The notes below the pieces were generated by a model. It saw only the letters and a program-made list of their open reading frames with translations, was not told where the DNA came from and did not search any database. From positions 7,729,001-7,793,000 of the forward strand of contig NZ_CP095855.1 of assembly GCF_023100805.1 (NCBI RefSeq): a stretch of DNA of 64,000 nucleotides, given 5' to 3'. The DNA is from Chitinophaga filiformis (GTDB lineage: Bacteria; Bacteroidota; Bacteroidia; Chitinophagales; Chitinophagaceae). Each line of letters opens with the position of its first letter. Positions within the stretch are counted from its first letter, which is position 1. This document shows, piece by piece, positions 34,058 through 42,811 of the stretch. The position numbers and the translations under genes were made by a program.

Positions 34058-34831
34058 CTACTTAACGGCATTACCGGTAGAAGGTTTTGACATAACAGAC
34101 AGCAGAACGTAGCACACAAAGACAAAAGGCACGGTGGCAAATTTCAGTACAGGAATGCCTGCTACCGACAGTGCCACCAGCACTAAACGGGCCCAGTTGG
34201 GCCTGAGCTGCAGACTTTTAAACTTCAGGCTAAGCATTGGTATTTCCGCTACCATGAGGTAGCACAACAGGGCGATGATGGTATACAGCACCCAGATATT
34301 CTGCAGCCAGTGGGCCAGGTTGAACGGATTGTACAATATGATCAGCGGGAAGGAAGCCACCAGCAATCCTACCGCGGGTGTGGGTATACCGATAAAATTC
34401 TCCGACTGACGGGTATCCAGGTTGAACTTCGCCAGCCTGTAAGCGGCAAAACAAGGTACCAGCAGGGCCGGCGCAAGGTTCACGTAAGACACGTCAAATA
34501 CATCGGGCATACGCATATAAGCGCTGCGCAGGAGGCGGAACAGCATCAGTCCCGGTACCAGTCCAAAACTGATCACATCTGCCAGGGAGTCCAACTCCCG
34601 GCCAAAAGGCGATTGCAACTTGAGCCACCTGGCTGCCAGTCCGTCGGTAAAATCAAATAAAGCGGCCAGCACCACCATGGCAGAGGCCCAGTAAACCGGC
34701 TCCGGGTTGGTGATTGTATACTCTACGCCGTTGAACTCCGCGATGTACTGCGGAGCATGCAGGATATAAATAACGGCCAGGGCGCCGCAAAAAAGGTTGC
34801 TGAGCGTAAGGATGTTAGGTAGTTGCTTCAT
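34058..34831 (-). CDS. pssA: CDP-diacylglycerol--serine O-phosphatidyltransferase
   Basis: 257 residues and six to seven hydrophobic helices. The CDP-alcohol phosphotransferase motif is complete: DGLAARWLKLQSPFGRELDSLAD, i.e. DG-x2-AR-x8-G-x3-D-x3-D, around residues 65-87, in the membrane near the cytoplasmic face. It begins MKQLPNILTLSNLFCGALAVIY, typical of the family. It makes phosphatidylserine, the precursor of phosphatidylethanolamine. The 5' region holds a hairpin (34844-34877). purS starts from its own promoter just downstream. The psd partner is not in the window. Confidence 0.95.
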   Translation of the reverse strand: MKQLPNILTLSNLFCGALAVIYILHAPQYIAEFNGVEYTITNPEPVYWASAMVVLAALFDFTDGLAARWLKLQSPFGRELDSLADVISFGLVPGLMLFRLLRSAYMRMPDVFDVSYVNLAPALLVPCFAAYRLAKFNLDTRQSENFIGIPTPAVGLLVASFPLIILYNPFNLAHWLQNIWVLYTIIALLCYLMVAEIPMLSLKFKSLQLRPNWARLVLVALSVAGIPVLKFATVPFVFVCYVLLSVMSKPSTGNAVK

Positions 34832-34843
34832 TTGTATTCAAGC

Positions 34844-34877
34844 CGATCGCCTATGGAAATGTATCCATAGACGATCG
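34844..34877. repeat. Hairpin upstream of pssA
   Basis: CGATCG-C-CTATGGA (34844-34857) pairs with TCCATAG-A-CGATCG (34864-34877), a 14-bp stem with one mismatch and a 6-base loop. It lies between the aminopeptidase gene end and the pssA start, so it may be a 5' leader structure or weak attenuator. No T run follows on the minus strand. Confidence 0.5.
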
Positions 34878-34914
34878 CACATTTTTAGCATTAAATATTT
34901 AGTAAATATATACA

Positions 34915-36207
34915 CTATTTCTTCATCAACGACTCTATCTCCTCAGCAGTGATCGGAATATTCTTCATGAGGTCCACATTGCCCCCCGCTGTCAGCCATA
35001 CATTGTTCTCTATGCGGATACCCATTTTTTCTTCCTCAATATAGATACCGGGTTCTATTGTCATCACGGAATTTTCCGGGATGGGCTGATGGAATGACGG
35101 TCCCAGGTCATGTACACCTATTCCGAGGTGGTGGGAAATGCCATGGTAAAGGTATTTGCGATAGGCTGGTGATTCGGGATCCTGGTTTTTGATGTCTTCC
35201 TCTTTCAGCAAACCAATCTTCACAAACTGTTTTCCCGCTTCCACACCAACCATATCATGATACTTCGCGATGGTCATGCCCGGCCTGAGGATGGATTTCG
35301 CATAGTTATGCAGATGGAGACAGGCATCGTATACCTCCCGCTGGCGGGCGGTGAACTTACCATTTACAGGCACGGTACGGGTCAGGTCTGCATTGTAACC
35401 ACCATAGGCAGCGCCGAAATCCATCAGTATCAGTTCCCCGTCCTTACATTCCTGGTTGTTGAATATATAGTGGAGAATGCGCGCACGGTCGCCGCTGGCG
35501 ATAATGGAGCCATATGCCTCTCCGTCTGCCCTGTTGCGCAGGAATTCATGCAGGATCTCTGCATGGATCTCATGTTCCCATACACCAGGACGGATAAACT
35601 GCAACAAACGGCGGAAGGTCTTTTCTGTGATGTCTATTGCGTGCTGGATCACCTTCACTTCTTCTGCCGACTTAACAGCACGCAGTTTCTTAAATATAAC
35701 GGCCGCGCGCAGGTAATTATGCAAGGGGTAACGGCTGCGCAGCTCATCTGCATAGCGGTAATCCCTTACAGGTACCAGGCTGGATTTGCGGTTATTTTCG
35801 TTGGTGTTGAGATAAATGTTGGTGGTATCATGGATCCATGGCTGCAGTAAAGCGTCCAGGGAATCCAGCCATACTACCGTAGAGATACCGGAAACAGCGA
35901 AAGCCTCATCCTTTCGCAGACGGTGACCGTCCCATTTTTCCTTGAGCTCGTTAGGACGGACCAGTACCAGCACTTCCCTGTATTTCGGGTCCGGATTATC
36001 GGGGTACAATATAACCATCGTATCCTCCTGCTCTATACCGGTCAGCCAATACAGATCTGCATTCTGCTGGAACTTATGAAGTGCGTCCCCGTTGGTTGGC
36101 AGCTCATCGTTGGAATTGATGATAGCGATGGACTGGGGCTGCATTTCTGCAATAAAGCGCTGGCGATTCTTTATGAAGATCTGTGAGTCTAATGGTAAAT
36201 GTTTCAT
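34915..36207 (-). CDS. Aminopeptidase P family (Xaa-Pro) metallopeptidase, M24B
   Basis: 430 residues. The N-terminal AMP_N domain includes LPTNGDALHKFQQNADLYWLTG. The C-terminal pita-bread domain carries the dinuclear metal ligands: ILMDFGAAYGGYNADLTRT (two Asp), HGISHHLGIGVHD (His), MTIEPGIYI (Glu), and GIRIENNVWLT (Glu). All five ligands are in place. It cleaves an N-terminal residue before proline. No signal peptide, so it is cytosolic. A minus-strand TAGGTTTG lies at 36250-36243, a possible -7 element 35 bp before the ATG. Confidence 0.94.
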   Translation of the reverse strand: MKHLPLDSQIFIKNRQRFIAEMQPQSIAIINSNDELPTNGDALHKFQQNADLYWLTGIEQEDTMVILYPDNPDPKYREVLVLVRPNELKEKWDGHRLRKDEAFAVSGISTVVWLDSLDALLQPWIHDTTNIYLNTNENNRKSSLVPVRDYRYADELRSRYPLHNYLRAAVIFKKLRAVKSAEEVKVIQHAIDITEKTFRRLLQFIRPGVWEHEIHAEILHEFLRNRADGEAYGSIIASGDRARILHYIFNNQECKDGELILMDFGAAYGGYNADLTRTVPVNGKFTARQREVYDACLHLHNYAKSILRPGMTIAKYHDMVGVEAGKQFVKIGLLKEEDIKNQDPESPAYRKYLYHGISHHLGIGVHDLGPSFHQPIPENSVMTIEPGIYIEEEKMGIRIENNVWLTAGGNVDLMKNIPITAEEIESLMKK

Positions 36208-36597
36208 ATTCTTTTTTTACGGTGGTGTATGTAAATGCGCGTCAAACCTACTGAAATTTCACAATAAGCACCATCTTCTCTTTCCGGCCGGAAACCTGTC
36301 CTGTTCCATACTCTGACAAGGGCGCTTCTGCCGTATGAAACATAAAGCGTACTTTCTATGAGAGACCGCAACTTTTCAGGTGGAATTCAGGAGAAGACAG
36401 AAATAAATATCGGATAACATTTACGACGCTGTAATATAATGAAATATACTATTGTACAGGATAACAATAAGTGTACGACCACCACTTAATTCTTTACCAT
36501 TTCCTACAAAACAGCCAGATCCATTTTAGATATTTATCAAACAAATATCCATTTAGCAGTTACAATTTCTAAATTTATGCAAATCTGCAGCCTTTAA
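36208..36597. other. Intergenic region between divergent aminopeptidase and pckA genes
   Basis: No gene is seen. It should hold both promoters. A candidate -7 element (TAGGTTTG on the minus strand) is at 36243-36250. A perfect 14-bp palindrome TTTCCGGCCGGAAA lies at 36281-36294. The right half is AT-rich. Confidence 0.4.
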
Positions 36598-36627
36598 TTT
36601 GATAATATCAAAAAAGCACTAGATTTG
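36598..36627 (+). promoter_or_regulatory. pckA promoter (TTTG-N18-TAGATTTG)
   Basis: TTTG at 36598-36601, an 18-bp spacer and TAGATTTG at 36620-36627 fit the Bacteroidota promoter consensus. The -7 element ends 25 bp before the ATG at 36653. Confidence 0.7.
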
Positions 36628-36652
36628 CTTACTACACCAAAACAATCTTACT

Positions 36653-38254
36653 ATGCAAGTCAGCAGTGTAAGGAATCCTGTTGCCGACCTATTAGAGCTA
36701 GGTATCCGGCAGGCAAGTCATATTTACTACCAACTGGAGCCGGCAGAACTGATCGCACAAACAGTAGCTGCGGGACAGGGAACAATCACCAGCAGCGGTG
36801 CGCTTGCTGTGAATACCGGCCAGTTCACCGGCAGATCTCCCAAGGACAAATTTATTGTGAAAGATGAGCTTACGGCATCTACAGTTAACTGGAATGACTT
36901 CAACATTCCGGTTAACCCTGATGTTTTTGATAAGCTGTACGACAAGATCACCCGTTACTTTACGGGTAAGGACGTATGGGTGCGGGACGGTTATGCCTGC
37001 GCCGATCCGGCTTACCGTCTGAACATCAAGGTGATCACGGAAACGCCCTGGGCCAACCTGTTTGCCTACAACATGTTCCTGCGCCCTGCTGAGGAGGAGC
37101 TGGATTATATCCACCCGGAATGGACCGTGATCCAGGCGCCGGGTTTCCTGGCAGATCCTGCTACAGACGGCACCCGCCAGGGTAATTTCGCCATGGTCAG
37201 CTTCAGCCGGAAGATGATCATCATCGGCGGAACAGCATATACAGGCGAGATCAAAAAAGGCATTTTCACCATCCTCAATTATATACTGCCTCATGAGCAT
37301 GGCGTGTTGAGCATGCACTGCTCTGCCAACCAGGGAGAAGCTGGCGATACCGCTATTTTCTTCGGATTGAGCGGCACCGGCAAAACGACGCTCAGTGCGG
37401 ACCCCGACCGAAAACTGATTGGCGACGATGAACATGGCTGGACGGCACACAACATCTTCAATTTTGAAGGCGGCTGTTATGCCAAGTGTATAAACCTGAG
37501 TAAAGAAAATGAGCCCCAGATATTCCATGCCATCCGTGAAGGCGCTTTGCTGGAGAATATCAGCTGCCATCCGGGCACCACAGAGGTAAACTATGCAGAT
37601 AAATGCATTACGGAAAATACCCGGGTATCCTATCCGCTGCACTATATCGATAATGCCCTGATACCTTCTGTAAGCGGCATTCCCGAAAATATATTCTTCC
37701 TTACCTGCGATGCTCATGGCATATTACCGCCCATTTCCAGGCTGACGCCGGAGCAGGCCATGTACCAGTTCATTTCCGGCTACACAGCCCGGATAGCCGG
37801 TACCGAAGCGGGCATTACCGAACCTACAACTACTTTCAGCACCTGCTTTGGCGCTCCTTTCCTGCCACTTCATCCGGTAAGGTATGCATCGATGCTGGGA
37901 GAGAAATTACGCCGCCACAAAGCAAAAGTATGGCTGGTCAACACCGGCTGGATAGGAGGCGCATACGGCACAGGACAGCGCATTAAACTGTCTTATACCC
38001 GTGCCATGGTAGCGGCGGCCCTGAAAGGACAGCTTGACAGGCTGGCATATAAGGATCATCCGGTGTTCGGCTTCTCCATTCCCGAATCATGTCCGGGTGT
38101 ACCTGCAGACCTGCTGGACCCGAGTAATACCTGGGCCGACAAGGCAGCATATGATAAGCAGGCTAATGCACTGGGACATAAGTTTGTACAGAATTTTGAG
38201 AAATATGCCGACCAGGCAACGCCGGAAATTTTATCTGCATCTCCAAGAATTTAA
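36653..38254 (+). CDS. pckA: Phosphoenolpyruvate carboxykinase (ATP)
   Basis: 533 residues, normal for the ATP-type enzyme, which interconverts oxaloacetate and phosphoenolpyruvate. NTGQFTGRSPKDKFIVKDE begins the conserved core. The PEPCK-specific kinase loop reads FFGLSGTGKTTLS (P-loop about residues 238-245), followed by LIGDDEHGW with the metal-binding aspartates. NFEGGCYAKCINLS and the ENTRVSYPLHYIDNA segment complete the nucleotide and substrate site. It runs alone from its own promoter. In Bacteroidota the enzyme can also run in the carboxylating direction during fermentation; direction here is not known. Confidence 0.97.
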   Translation: MQVSSVRNPVADLLELGIRQASHIYYQLEPAELIAQTVAAGQGTITSSGALAVNTGQFTGRSPKDKFIVKDELTASTVNWNDFNIPVNPDVFDKLYDKITRYFTGKDVWVRDGYACADPAYRLNIKVITETPWANLFAYNMFLRPAEEELDYIHPEWTVIQAPGFLADPATDGTRQGNFAMVSFSRKMIIIGGTAYTGEIKKGIFTILNYILPHEHGVLSMHCSANQGEAGDTAIFFGLSGTGKTTLSADPDRKLIGDDEHGWTAHNIFNFEGGCYAKCINLSKENEPQIFHAIREGALLENISCHPGTTEVNYADKCITENTRVSYPLHYIDNALIPSVSGIPENIFFLTCDAHGILPPISRLTPEQAMYQFISGYTARIAGTEAGITEPTTTFSTCFGAPFLPLHPVRYASMLGEKLRRHKAKVWLVNTGWIGGAYGTGQRIKLSYTRAMVAAALKGQLDRLAYKDHPVFGFSIPESCPGVPADLLDPSNTWADKAAYDKQANALGHKFVQNFEKYADQATPEILSASPRI

Positions 38255-38383
38255 CTATATTGGCATTCTACCCTGCCTTTAAAATTTCCACTACTATTAC
38301 AAGTTCACCGATGTACAGACTTTGTCTGTCGCAAAACAAGTAACCTATTCATTATATTCATTATTGATGGCAGGGAACTTGTT

Positions 38384-38415
38384 TTGCGGAACTTGAAAGG
38401 AAATACCTACCTTTG
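38384..38415 (+). promoter_or_regulatory. folD promoter with near-zero 5' leader
   Basis: TTG at 38384-38386, a 21-bp spacer and the -7 element TACCTTTG at 38408-38415. Only 3 bp separate the -7 element from the folD ATG at 38419, so the transcript probably begins at or beside the start codon. Confidence 0.7.
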
Positions 38416-38418
38416 CGC

Positions 38419-39306
38419 ATGCAAATTTTAGACGGTAAACTTGTTTCAGCGGCTGTTAAAGCCCAATTGGCAGATAAGGTAACTGAATTGAAAGCGTTGG
38501 GCAAAAAAGTCCCCCACCTGGCGGCCATCCTGGTTGGCAACAATCCGGCCAGTGAAACTTATGTGGCATCTAAGGTAAAATCCTGCGCCGAGATCGGTTT
38601 TCACTCCACTCTTTTACGCTTCGATGCGAAAATCTCTGAAAAGCATTTACTGGACAATATCACCTTGCTGAATGAAAATGCAGATATTGACGGTATCCTC
38701 GTACAACTTCCTCTTCCGAAACATATCAACGAAGAACTGGTGATCAACACCATTGATCCCAGCAAAGATGTGGATGGCTTCCATCCCATGAACGTCGGTA
38801 AAATGGTGGCAGGACTGCCTGCTTATATTCCCGCAACGCCTTATGGTATTATGCTGATGCTGGAACACTACAACATCCCTACCAAAGGGAAACATGCGGT
38901 AGTGATCGGACGCAGCCACATCGTAGGTACGCCCATGAGCATCCTGCTGAGCCGTAACGCTAATCCGGGCAACTGTACCGTAACGCTGACCCACTCCCAG
39001 ACGGTAAACCTGAAAGAGATCTGTCTCCAGGCCGACATCATCGTGGCAGCTATTGGTCGTCCGAACTTTGTTACCGCCGATATGGTAAAAGAAGGAGCTG
39101 TTGTAATCGACGTAGGTATCAACCGTATTGAGGATGCTACCAAAAAGAGCGGTTTCAGACTGGTAGGCGATGTAGATTACAACGCCGTAGCACCTAAAAC
39201 CAGCTTCATCACGCCGGTACCGGGCGGTGTTGGTCCGATGACCATTGCAGCATTGCTGAAAAACACCTACCACGCCTCCCTGGGCCAGAAAGTAAACATG
39301 AACTAA
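38419..39306 (+). CDS. folD: Bifunctional methylenetetrahydrofolate dehydrogenase/methenyltetrahydrofolate cyclohydrolase
   Basis: 295 residues from the ATG at 38419 (MQILDGKLVSAAVK). FolD interconverts one-carbon tetrahydrofolates in the cytosol. Conserved parts: SETYVASKVKSCAEIGF holding the catalytic Tyr and Lys, DGILVQLPLPKHINEE, PSKDVDGFHPMNVGKM, the NADP-binding VVIGRSHIVGTPMSILL, and TPVPGGVGPMTIAALLKNT at the end. An in-frame TTG at 38413 overlaps the -7 promoter element and is not a plausible start. An inverted repeat of the AACGCTTAA type follows the gene (39321-39329 with 39360-39368). Confidence 0.97.
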   Translation: MQILDGKLVSAAVKAQLADKVTELKALGKKVPHLAAILVGNNPASETYVASKVKSCAEIGFHSTLLRFDAKISEKHLLDNITLLNENADIDGILVQLPLPKHINEELVINTIDPSKDVDGFHPMNVGKMVAGLPAYIPATPYGIMLMLEHYNIPTKGKHAVVIGRSHIVGTPMSILLSRNANPGNCTVTLTHSQTVNLKEICLQADIIVAAIGRPNFVTADMVKEGAVVIDVGINRIEDATKKSGFRLVGDVDYNAVAPKTSFITPVPGGVGPMTIAALLKNTYHASLGQKVNMN

Positions 39307-39413
39307 GGAATATCCTGTAAAACGCTTAACACTTTGTACGGCTGCCGGCCTATAAAGCGTTAAGCGTTCTGCATTTCCGGGCACCGACCTGCCAGTGAAT
39401 CTTCCCATTTACG

Positions 39414-39421
39414 TACCTTTG
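39414..39421 (+). promoter_or_regulatory. -7 element directly before queE
   Basis: TACCTTTG at 39414-39421, with 4 bp to the ATG at 39426. No convincing -33 TTG at standard spacing. It implies a leaderless or almost leaderless mRNA. Confidence 0.5.
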
Positions 39422-39425
39422 CAAA

Positions 39426-40055
39426 ATGTCAACAACTACAGCCGATATCGCAACATCTCTTCAGCTTCCTGTAATGGAACGTTTCTACACCCTGCAGGGT
39501 GAAGGAAACTACCAGGGCCAGGCCGCGTATTTCATACGCCTGGGTGGATGTGATGTAGGCTGCCACTGGTGCGACGTAAAAGACAGCTGGGACGCTTCCC
39601 GCCACCCGATGATCGCCATCAGTGAACTGGTACGGGATGCCGCGGTACATCCCGGCCGTATTGCCGTGATCACCGGTGGAGAACCCCTTATGCACAACCT
39701 GGACGCACTGACAGAGGCCCTGCACCAGGAAGGCTTCCGTACGCACATGGAAACGTCCGGCTCCTCCCCTCTAAGCGGGCACTGGGACTGGATCACCCTT
39801 TCCCCCAAGAAATTCAAGGCGCCTCTTCCGGAGATCTGCGGAGTGGCCCATGAGCTCAAAGTGGTGATATTCAACAAGACTGATTTCGCCTGGGCCGAAA
39901 AATATGCAGCGCTGGCAGGCCCGCACTGCAAACTCTACCTGCAGCCGGAATGGGACCGCGCTGCCCAGATCACTCCCCTGATCATTGACTACATCAAGGA
40001 GAATCCTAAATGGCAACTCTCACTGCAGGTGCATAAGTACATCAATGTACCCTAA
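39426..40055 (+). CDS. queE: 7-carboxy-7-deazaguanine synthase
   Basis: A 209-residue radical SAM enzyme that converts carboxy-tetrahydropterin to 7-carboxy-7-deazaguanine in queuosine synthesis. The opening MERFYTLQGEGNYQGQAAYF is typical, followed by the iron-sulfur motif C-x3-C-x2-C in CDVGCHWCDVKDSWD. The SAM-binding GGEP reads TGGEPLMHN. HMETSGSSPLSG and SPKKFKAPLPE also match the family. It is the second queuosine-pathway gene of the window, apart from tgt; queC, queD and queF are not seen here. Confidence 0.94.
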   Translation: MSTTTADIATSLQLPVMERFYTLQGEGNYQGQAAYFIRLGGCDVGCHWCDVKDSWDASRHPMIAISELVRDAAVHPGRIAVITGGEPLMHNLDALTEALHQEGFRTHMETSGSSPLSGHWDWITLSPKKFKAPLPEICGVAHELKVVIFNKTDFAWAEKYAALAGPHCKLYLQPEWDRAAQITPLIIDYIKENPKWQLSLQVHKYINVP

Positions 40056-40084
40056 AACCTTTACCCTACATCATTTTAACCCCT

Positions 40085-40092
40085 TACATTTG
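40085..40092 (+). promoter_or_regulatory. Candidate -7 element before the PorE-like gene
   Basis: TACATTTG at 40085-40092, 43 bp before the ATG at 40136. The spacing to a -33 TTG is not clear. Confidence 0.4.
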
Positions 40093-40135
40093 TGCTTTTT
40101 TTCATATATTGGCGGCCTAGCCAATCTAAAAAGTT

Positions 40136-42031
40136 ATGAAGAGAGTCCTTTTATTGATGAGCAGTTGCTTCCTGTTATGCCTGGAACTGAGCGCCCAGGT
40201 CATAACCTATGAGAACGCGAAGAAAAAAGCACAGAAGACTTTTGATGATGCTCAGATGGCAGTAAGGGAATACCGCATGACGGATGCTATTGAACTGCTG
40301 AAAGACGCTGTAAGACAGGAACCCGGATTTACAGACGCTTATGGACAGATGGTCATCACATACGCGGAAATGAAGCAATACAAGGAAGCCATCATCAACT
40401 ACGAAACACTGAAAAGACTTGACAGCCCATCTACAAGACCGGCTATGCTATCTTATGCCAAAGCACTGGCAGGTGAAGGACGGTTCAGTGAAGCGCTGTC
40501 CAACGTTACCCTGTACATCCAGACCAACAAAACCAGAAGCGCAAGAGCAGAAGCGTTACAAAAAGCCTATACTTTCGCAGCAAAAGCTGCTGCCAAACCG
40601 GTGCCCTTCAAACCACGCAATATGGGTGACAGCATCAATACCAAGGATCCGGAATATTTCCCGTCCCTTACCATCGATGGCCGGACCCTCGTTTTCACCC
40701 GTCGTGTGAACAGCAAGAATGAAGACTTTTACGTATCCGAAAAAGACGATAGCCTCGGCTGGATGCCTGCCTATGGTTTTGGCTCGCCGGTAAATACCGC
40801 CAACAATGAAGGCGCGCAGAACATCTCGCAGGACGGGAATATGCTGGTGTTCACCGGTTGTGACTTCCCGGGAGGAAGAGGCAGCTGCGATATCTACTAC
40901 ACGATCAGAACAGAAGAAGGATTGTGGGTAGAACCTATGAACATGGGCTCTCCTATCAATACGCGCGACTGGGAATCGCAACCCAGTCTTTCGGCAGACA
41001 GGCAGACCCTGTACTTTGCCCGTGAGACCGCCGATGCCGGTTCGGAGATCTTCATGAGCAAGTTACAACCCAATGGTAAATGGGGCTTCCCGGAGCGACT
41101 GGATTCGAACATCAACACCCCCGGTCGCGAAACCACTCCTTTCATACATCCCGATAACCAGACCCTGTACTTTGCATCTAACGGACACGAGGGTTTTGGT
41201 GATATGGACATCTTCTATTCCCGCCGCCAGCCTGATGGCAGCTGGGGCCCTGCAGTAAATCTCGGCTACCCGATCAATACTGTTGACGAAGACGCCAGCC
41301 TGATCGTAGCCGCAGATGGTAAAACCGCTTATTTCGCCTCAGACAGATCTGACAGCCGCGGGCAACTGGACATCTACACCTTCGAGCTCTATCCGGAAGC
41401 ACGTGCACAAAGAACACTCTTCGTAAGAGGTTATGTGTATGATGCAAAGACTAAACGCCGTCTCGTGGGTAACGTGGAACTGACCGACCTGGAAACAGGA
41501 AAGACTGCCGCTGTTGTACGCACAGACAAAATAGGCAACTACCTGATACCATTACCGACAGGTAAAGACTATGCCTTCAACGTAAACCGTAAAGGTTACC
41601 TGTTCTACTCAGACAATTTCTCTTTGAAAAATAAAACAGACGATTCCATGTTCGTCAGGGACATCCCCCTGGTGCCACTGGATACAAGTGCTGTAATGGT
41701 GTTGTACAACATCTTCTTTGACACCAGGCAATTCAACCTCAAGCCGGGTTCTGAAATTGAGTTGAACAGGCTTGTAGGATTGATGCAGGAAAACCCAACC
41801 CTGATCGTGGAGATCAGCGGACACACGGATAATGTCGGCAATGACAAAGACAATATGATCCTGTCTGAACGCCGTGCACAGGCCGTGGTGAAATATCTCG
41901 TGGATAAAGGCATTCCGGCAGACAGGCTGCAGGCAAAAGGTTACGGAGAGACACTCCCTGTAGCGGAGAATGATACTCCGGGAGGAAGAGCCGCAAACAG
42001 AAGAACGGAATTCAAAATATTGAAGCTGTAG
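40136..42031 (+). CDS. PorE-like OmpA-family protein (TPR, beta-propeller, CRD, OmpA C-terminal domain)
   Basis: 631 residues with a signal peptide ending near ELSAQ. Domains in order: TPR-like helices (about 30-150), a PD40/WD40-like propeller with repeats such as DPEYFPSLTIDGRTLVFTRR, ISQDGNMLVFTGCDFPG and LSADRQTLYFARET (about 160-420), a carboxypeptidase-regulatory-like domain (about 430-505), and an OmpA C-terminal peptidoglycan-binding domain (about 530-631) with EISGHTDNVGNDKDN and LSERRAQAVVKYLVDKGIPADRL. This order is the one described for PorE of Porphyromonas gingivalis, a T9SS component linking the machinery to peptidoglycan. Bacteroidota often carry several paralogues of this layout, so orthology is probable but not proven. 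Confidence 0.88.
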   Translation: MKRVLLLMSSCFLLCLELSAQVITYENAKKKAQKTFDDAQMAVREYRMTDAIELLKDAVRQEPGFTDAYGQMVITYAEMKQYKEAIINYETLKRLDSPSTRPAMLSYAKALAGEGRFSEALSNVTLYIQTNKTRSARAEALQKAYTFAAKAAAKPVPFKPRNMGDSINTKDPEYFPSLTIDGRTLVFTRRVNSKNEDFYVSEKDDSLGWMPAYGFGSPVNTANNEGAQNISQDGNMLVFTGCDFPGGRGSCDIYYTIRTEEGLWVEPMNMGSPINTRDWESQPSLSADRQTLYFARETADAGSEIFMSKLQPNGKWGFPERLDSNINTPGRETTPFIHPDNQTLYFASNGHEGFGDMDIFYSRRQPDGSWGPAVNLGYPINTVDEDASLIVAADGKTAYFASDRSDSRGQLDIYTFELYPEARAQRTLFVRGYVYDAKTKRRLVGNVELTDLETGKTAAVVRTDKIGNYLIPLPTGKDYAFNVNRKGYLFYSDNFSLKNKTDDSMFVRDIPLVPLDTSAVMVLYNIFFDTRQFNLKPGSEIELNRLVGLMQENPTLIVEISGHTDNVGNDKDNMILSERRAQAVVKYLVDKGIPADRLQAKGYGETLPVAENDTPGGRAANRRTEFKILKL

Positions 42032-42054
42032 GAAAAGGCTACACGTAAACTTTT

Positions 42055-42104
42055 AAATCAGGAATATCGCTGTTCGTTTAATGCGTTATTCCTGATTTTT
42101 TTTG
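42055..42104 (+). terminator. Terminator of the PorE-like gene
   Basis: AATCAGGAATA (42056-42066) pairs perfectly with TATTCCTGATT (42087-42097) around a 20-base loop, followed by a run of T residues. Confidence 0.8.
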
Positions 42105-42168
42105 TACTGTAGTTAAAAACATTATTAGCTCCTTTGCGGCTATGTTTATAAACAGGTTAAAATCACCG

Positions 42169-42808
42169 TTTAAATAACGCATTTAACAAACGTCAACCGG
42201 CTCCGTCAGGTGCCGTGTGTTTGTAGCCCAGGGTGACAAACCCTGGGTTAACAATCGGGTCACCAATCACGGTCACCAATCACGATCACCAATCCGGTCA
42301 CCAATCACGGTCAATAATCCGCGTCAACAAACCGCGTTTAACAAACCCATTTAAATAACGCATTTAACAAAACATCAATCGGCTCCGTCAGGTGCCGTGT
42401 GTTTGTAGCCCAGGGTGACAAACCCTGGGTTAACAATCGGGTCACCAATCACGGTCACCAATCACGATCAACAATCCGGTCAATAATCGTCACCAATCCG
42501 GTCACCAATCACGGTCAATAACCCGCGTCAACAAACCGCGTTTAACAAACCCATTTAAATAACGCATTTAACAAAACATCAATCGGCTCCGTCAGGTGCC
42601 GCGTGTTTGTAGCCCAGGGTGACAAACCTGGGTTAACAATCGGGTCACCAATCACGATCACCAATCCGGTCACCAATCACGGTCAATAATCCGCGTCAAC
42701 AAACCGCGTTTAACAAACCCATTTAAATAACGCATTTAACAAAACATCAATCGGCTCCGTCAGGTGCCGTGTGTTTGTAGCCCAGGGTGACAAACCTGGG
42801 TCAACAAA
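42169..42808. repeat. Clustered long repeat array (four units of about 170-200 bp) with internal hairpins
   Basis: Four units begin at TTTAAATAACGC (42169, 42350, 42554, 42722), giving periods of 181, 204 and 168 bp. Each contains a GGCTCCGTCAGGTGCC-type dyad (42199, 42381, 42585, 42753), the spacer TGTGTTTGTAGC, and a CCCAGGGT/ACCCTGGG hairpin (first copy 42227-42234 with 42240-42247). The unit then has a variable number of 12- to 13-base words (GGTCACCAATCAC, GATCACCAATCC, GGTCAATAATCC) and ends in CGCGTTTAACAAACCCA. Length differences come from the number of short words. The fourth unit is cut short at the end of the acid phosphatase gene. No open frame runs through it. The paired dyads match, in reverse orientation, the elements at 44.9-45.2 kb. 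Confidence 0.85.
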
Positions 42809-42811
42809 CGT

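Noticed and set aside
36698..37717. 339-codon antisense frame over pckA
   Set aside because: It lies fully within the catalytic core of PckA and shows no recognisable domain.
42169..42808. CRISPR array
   Set aside because: Repeats are long (about 170-200 bp period) with conserved interiors and internal short repeats. There are no unique spacers of even length and no cas genes in the window.
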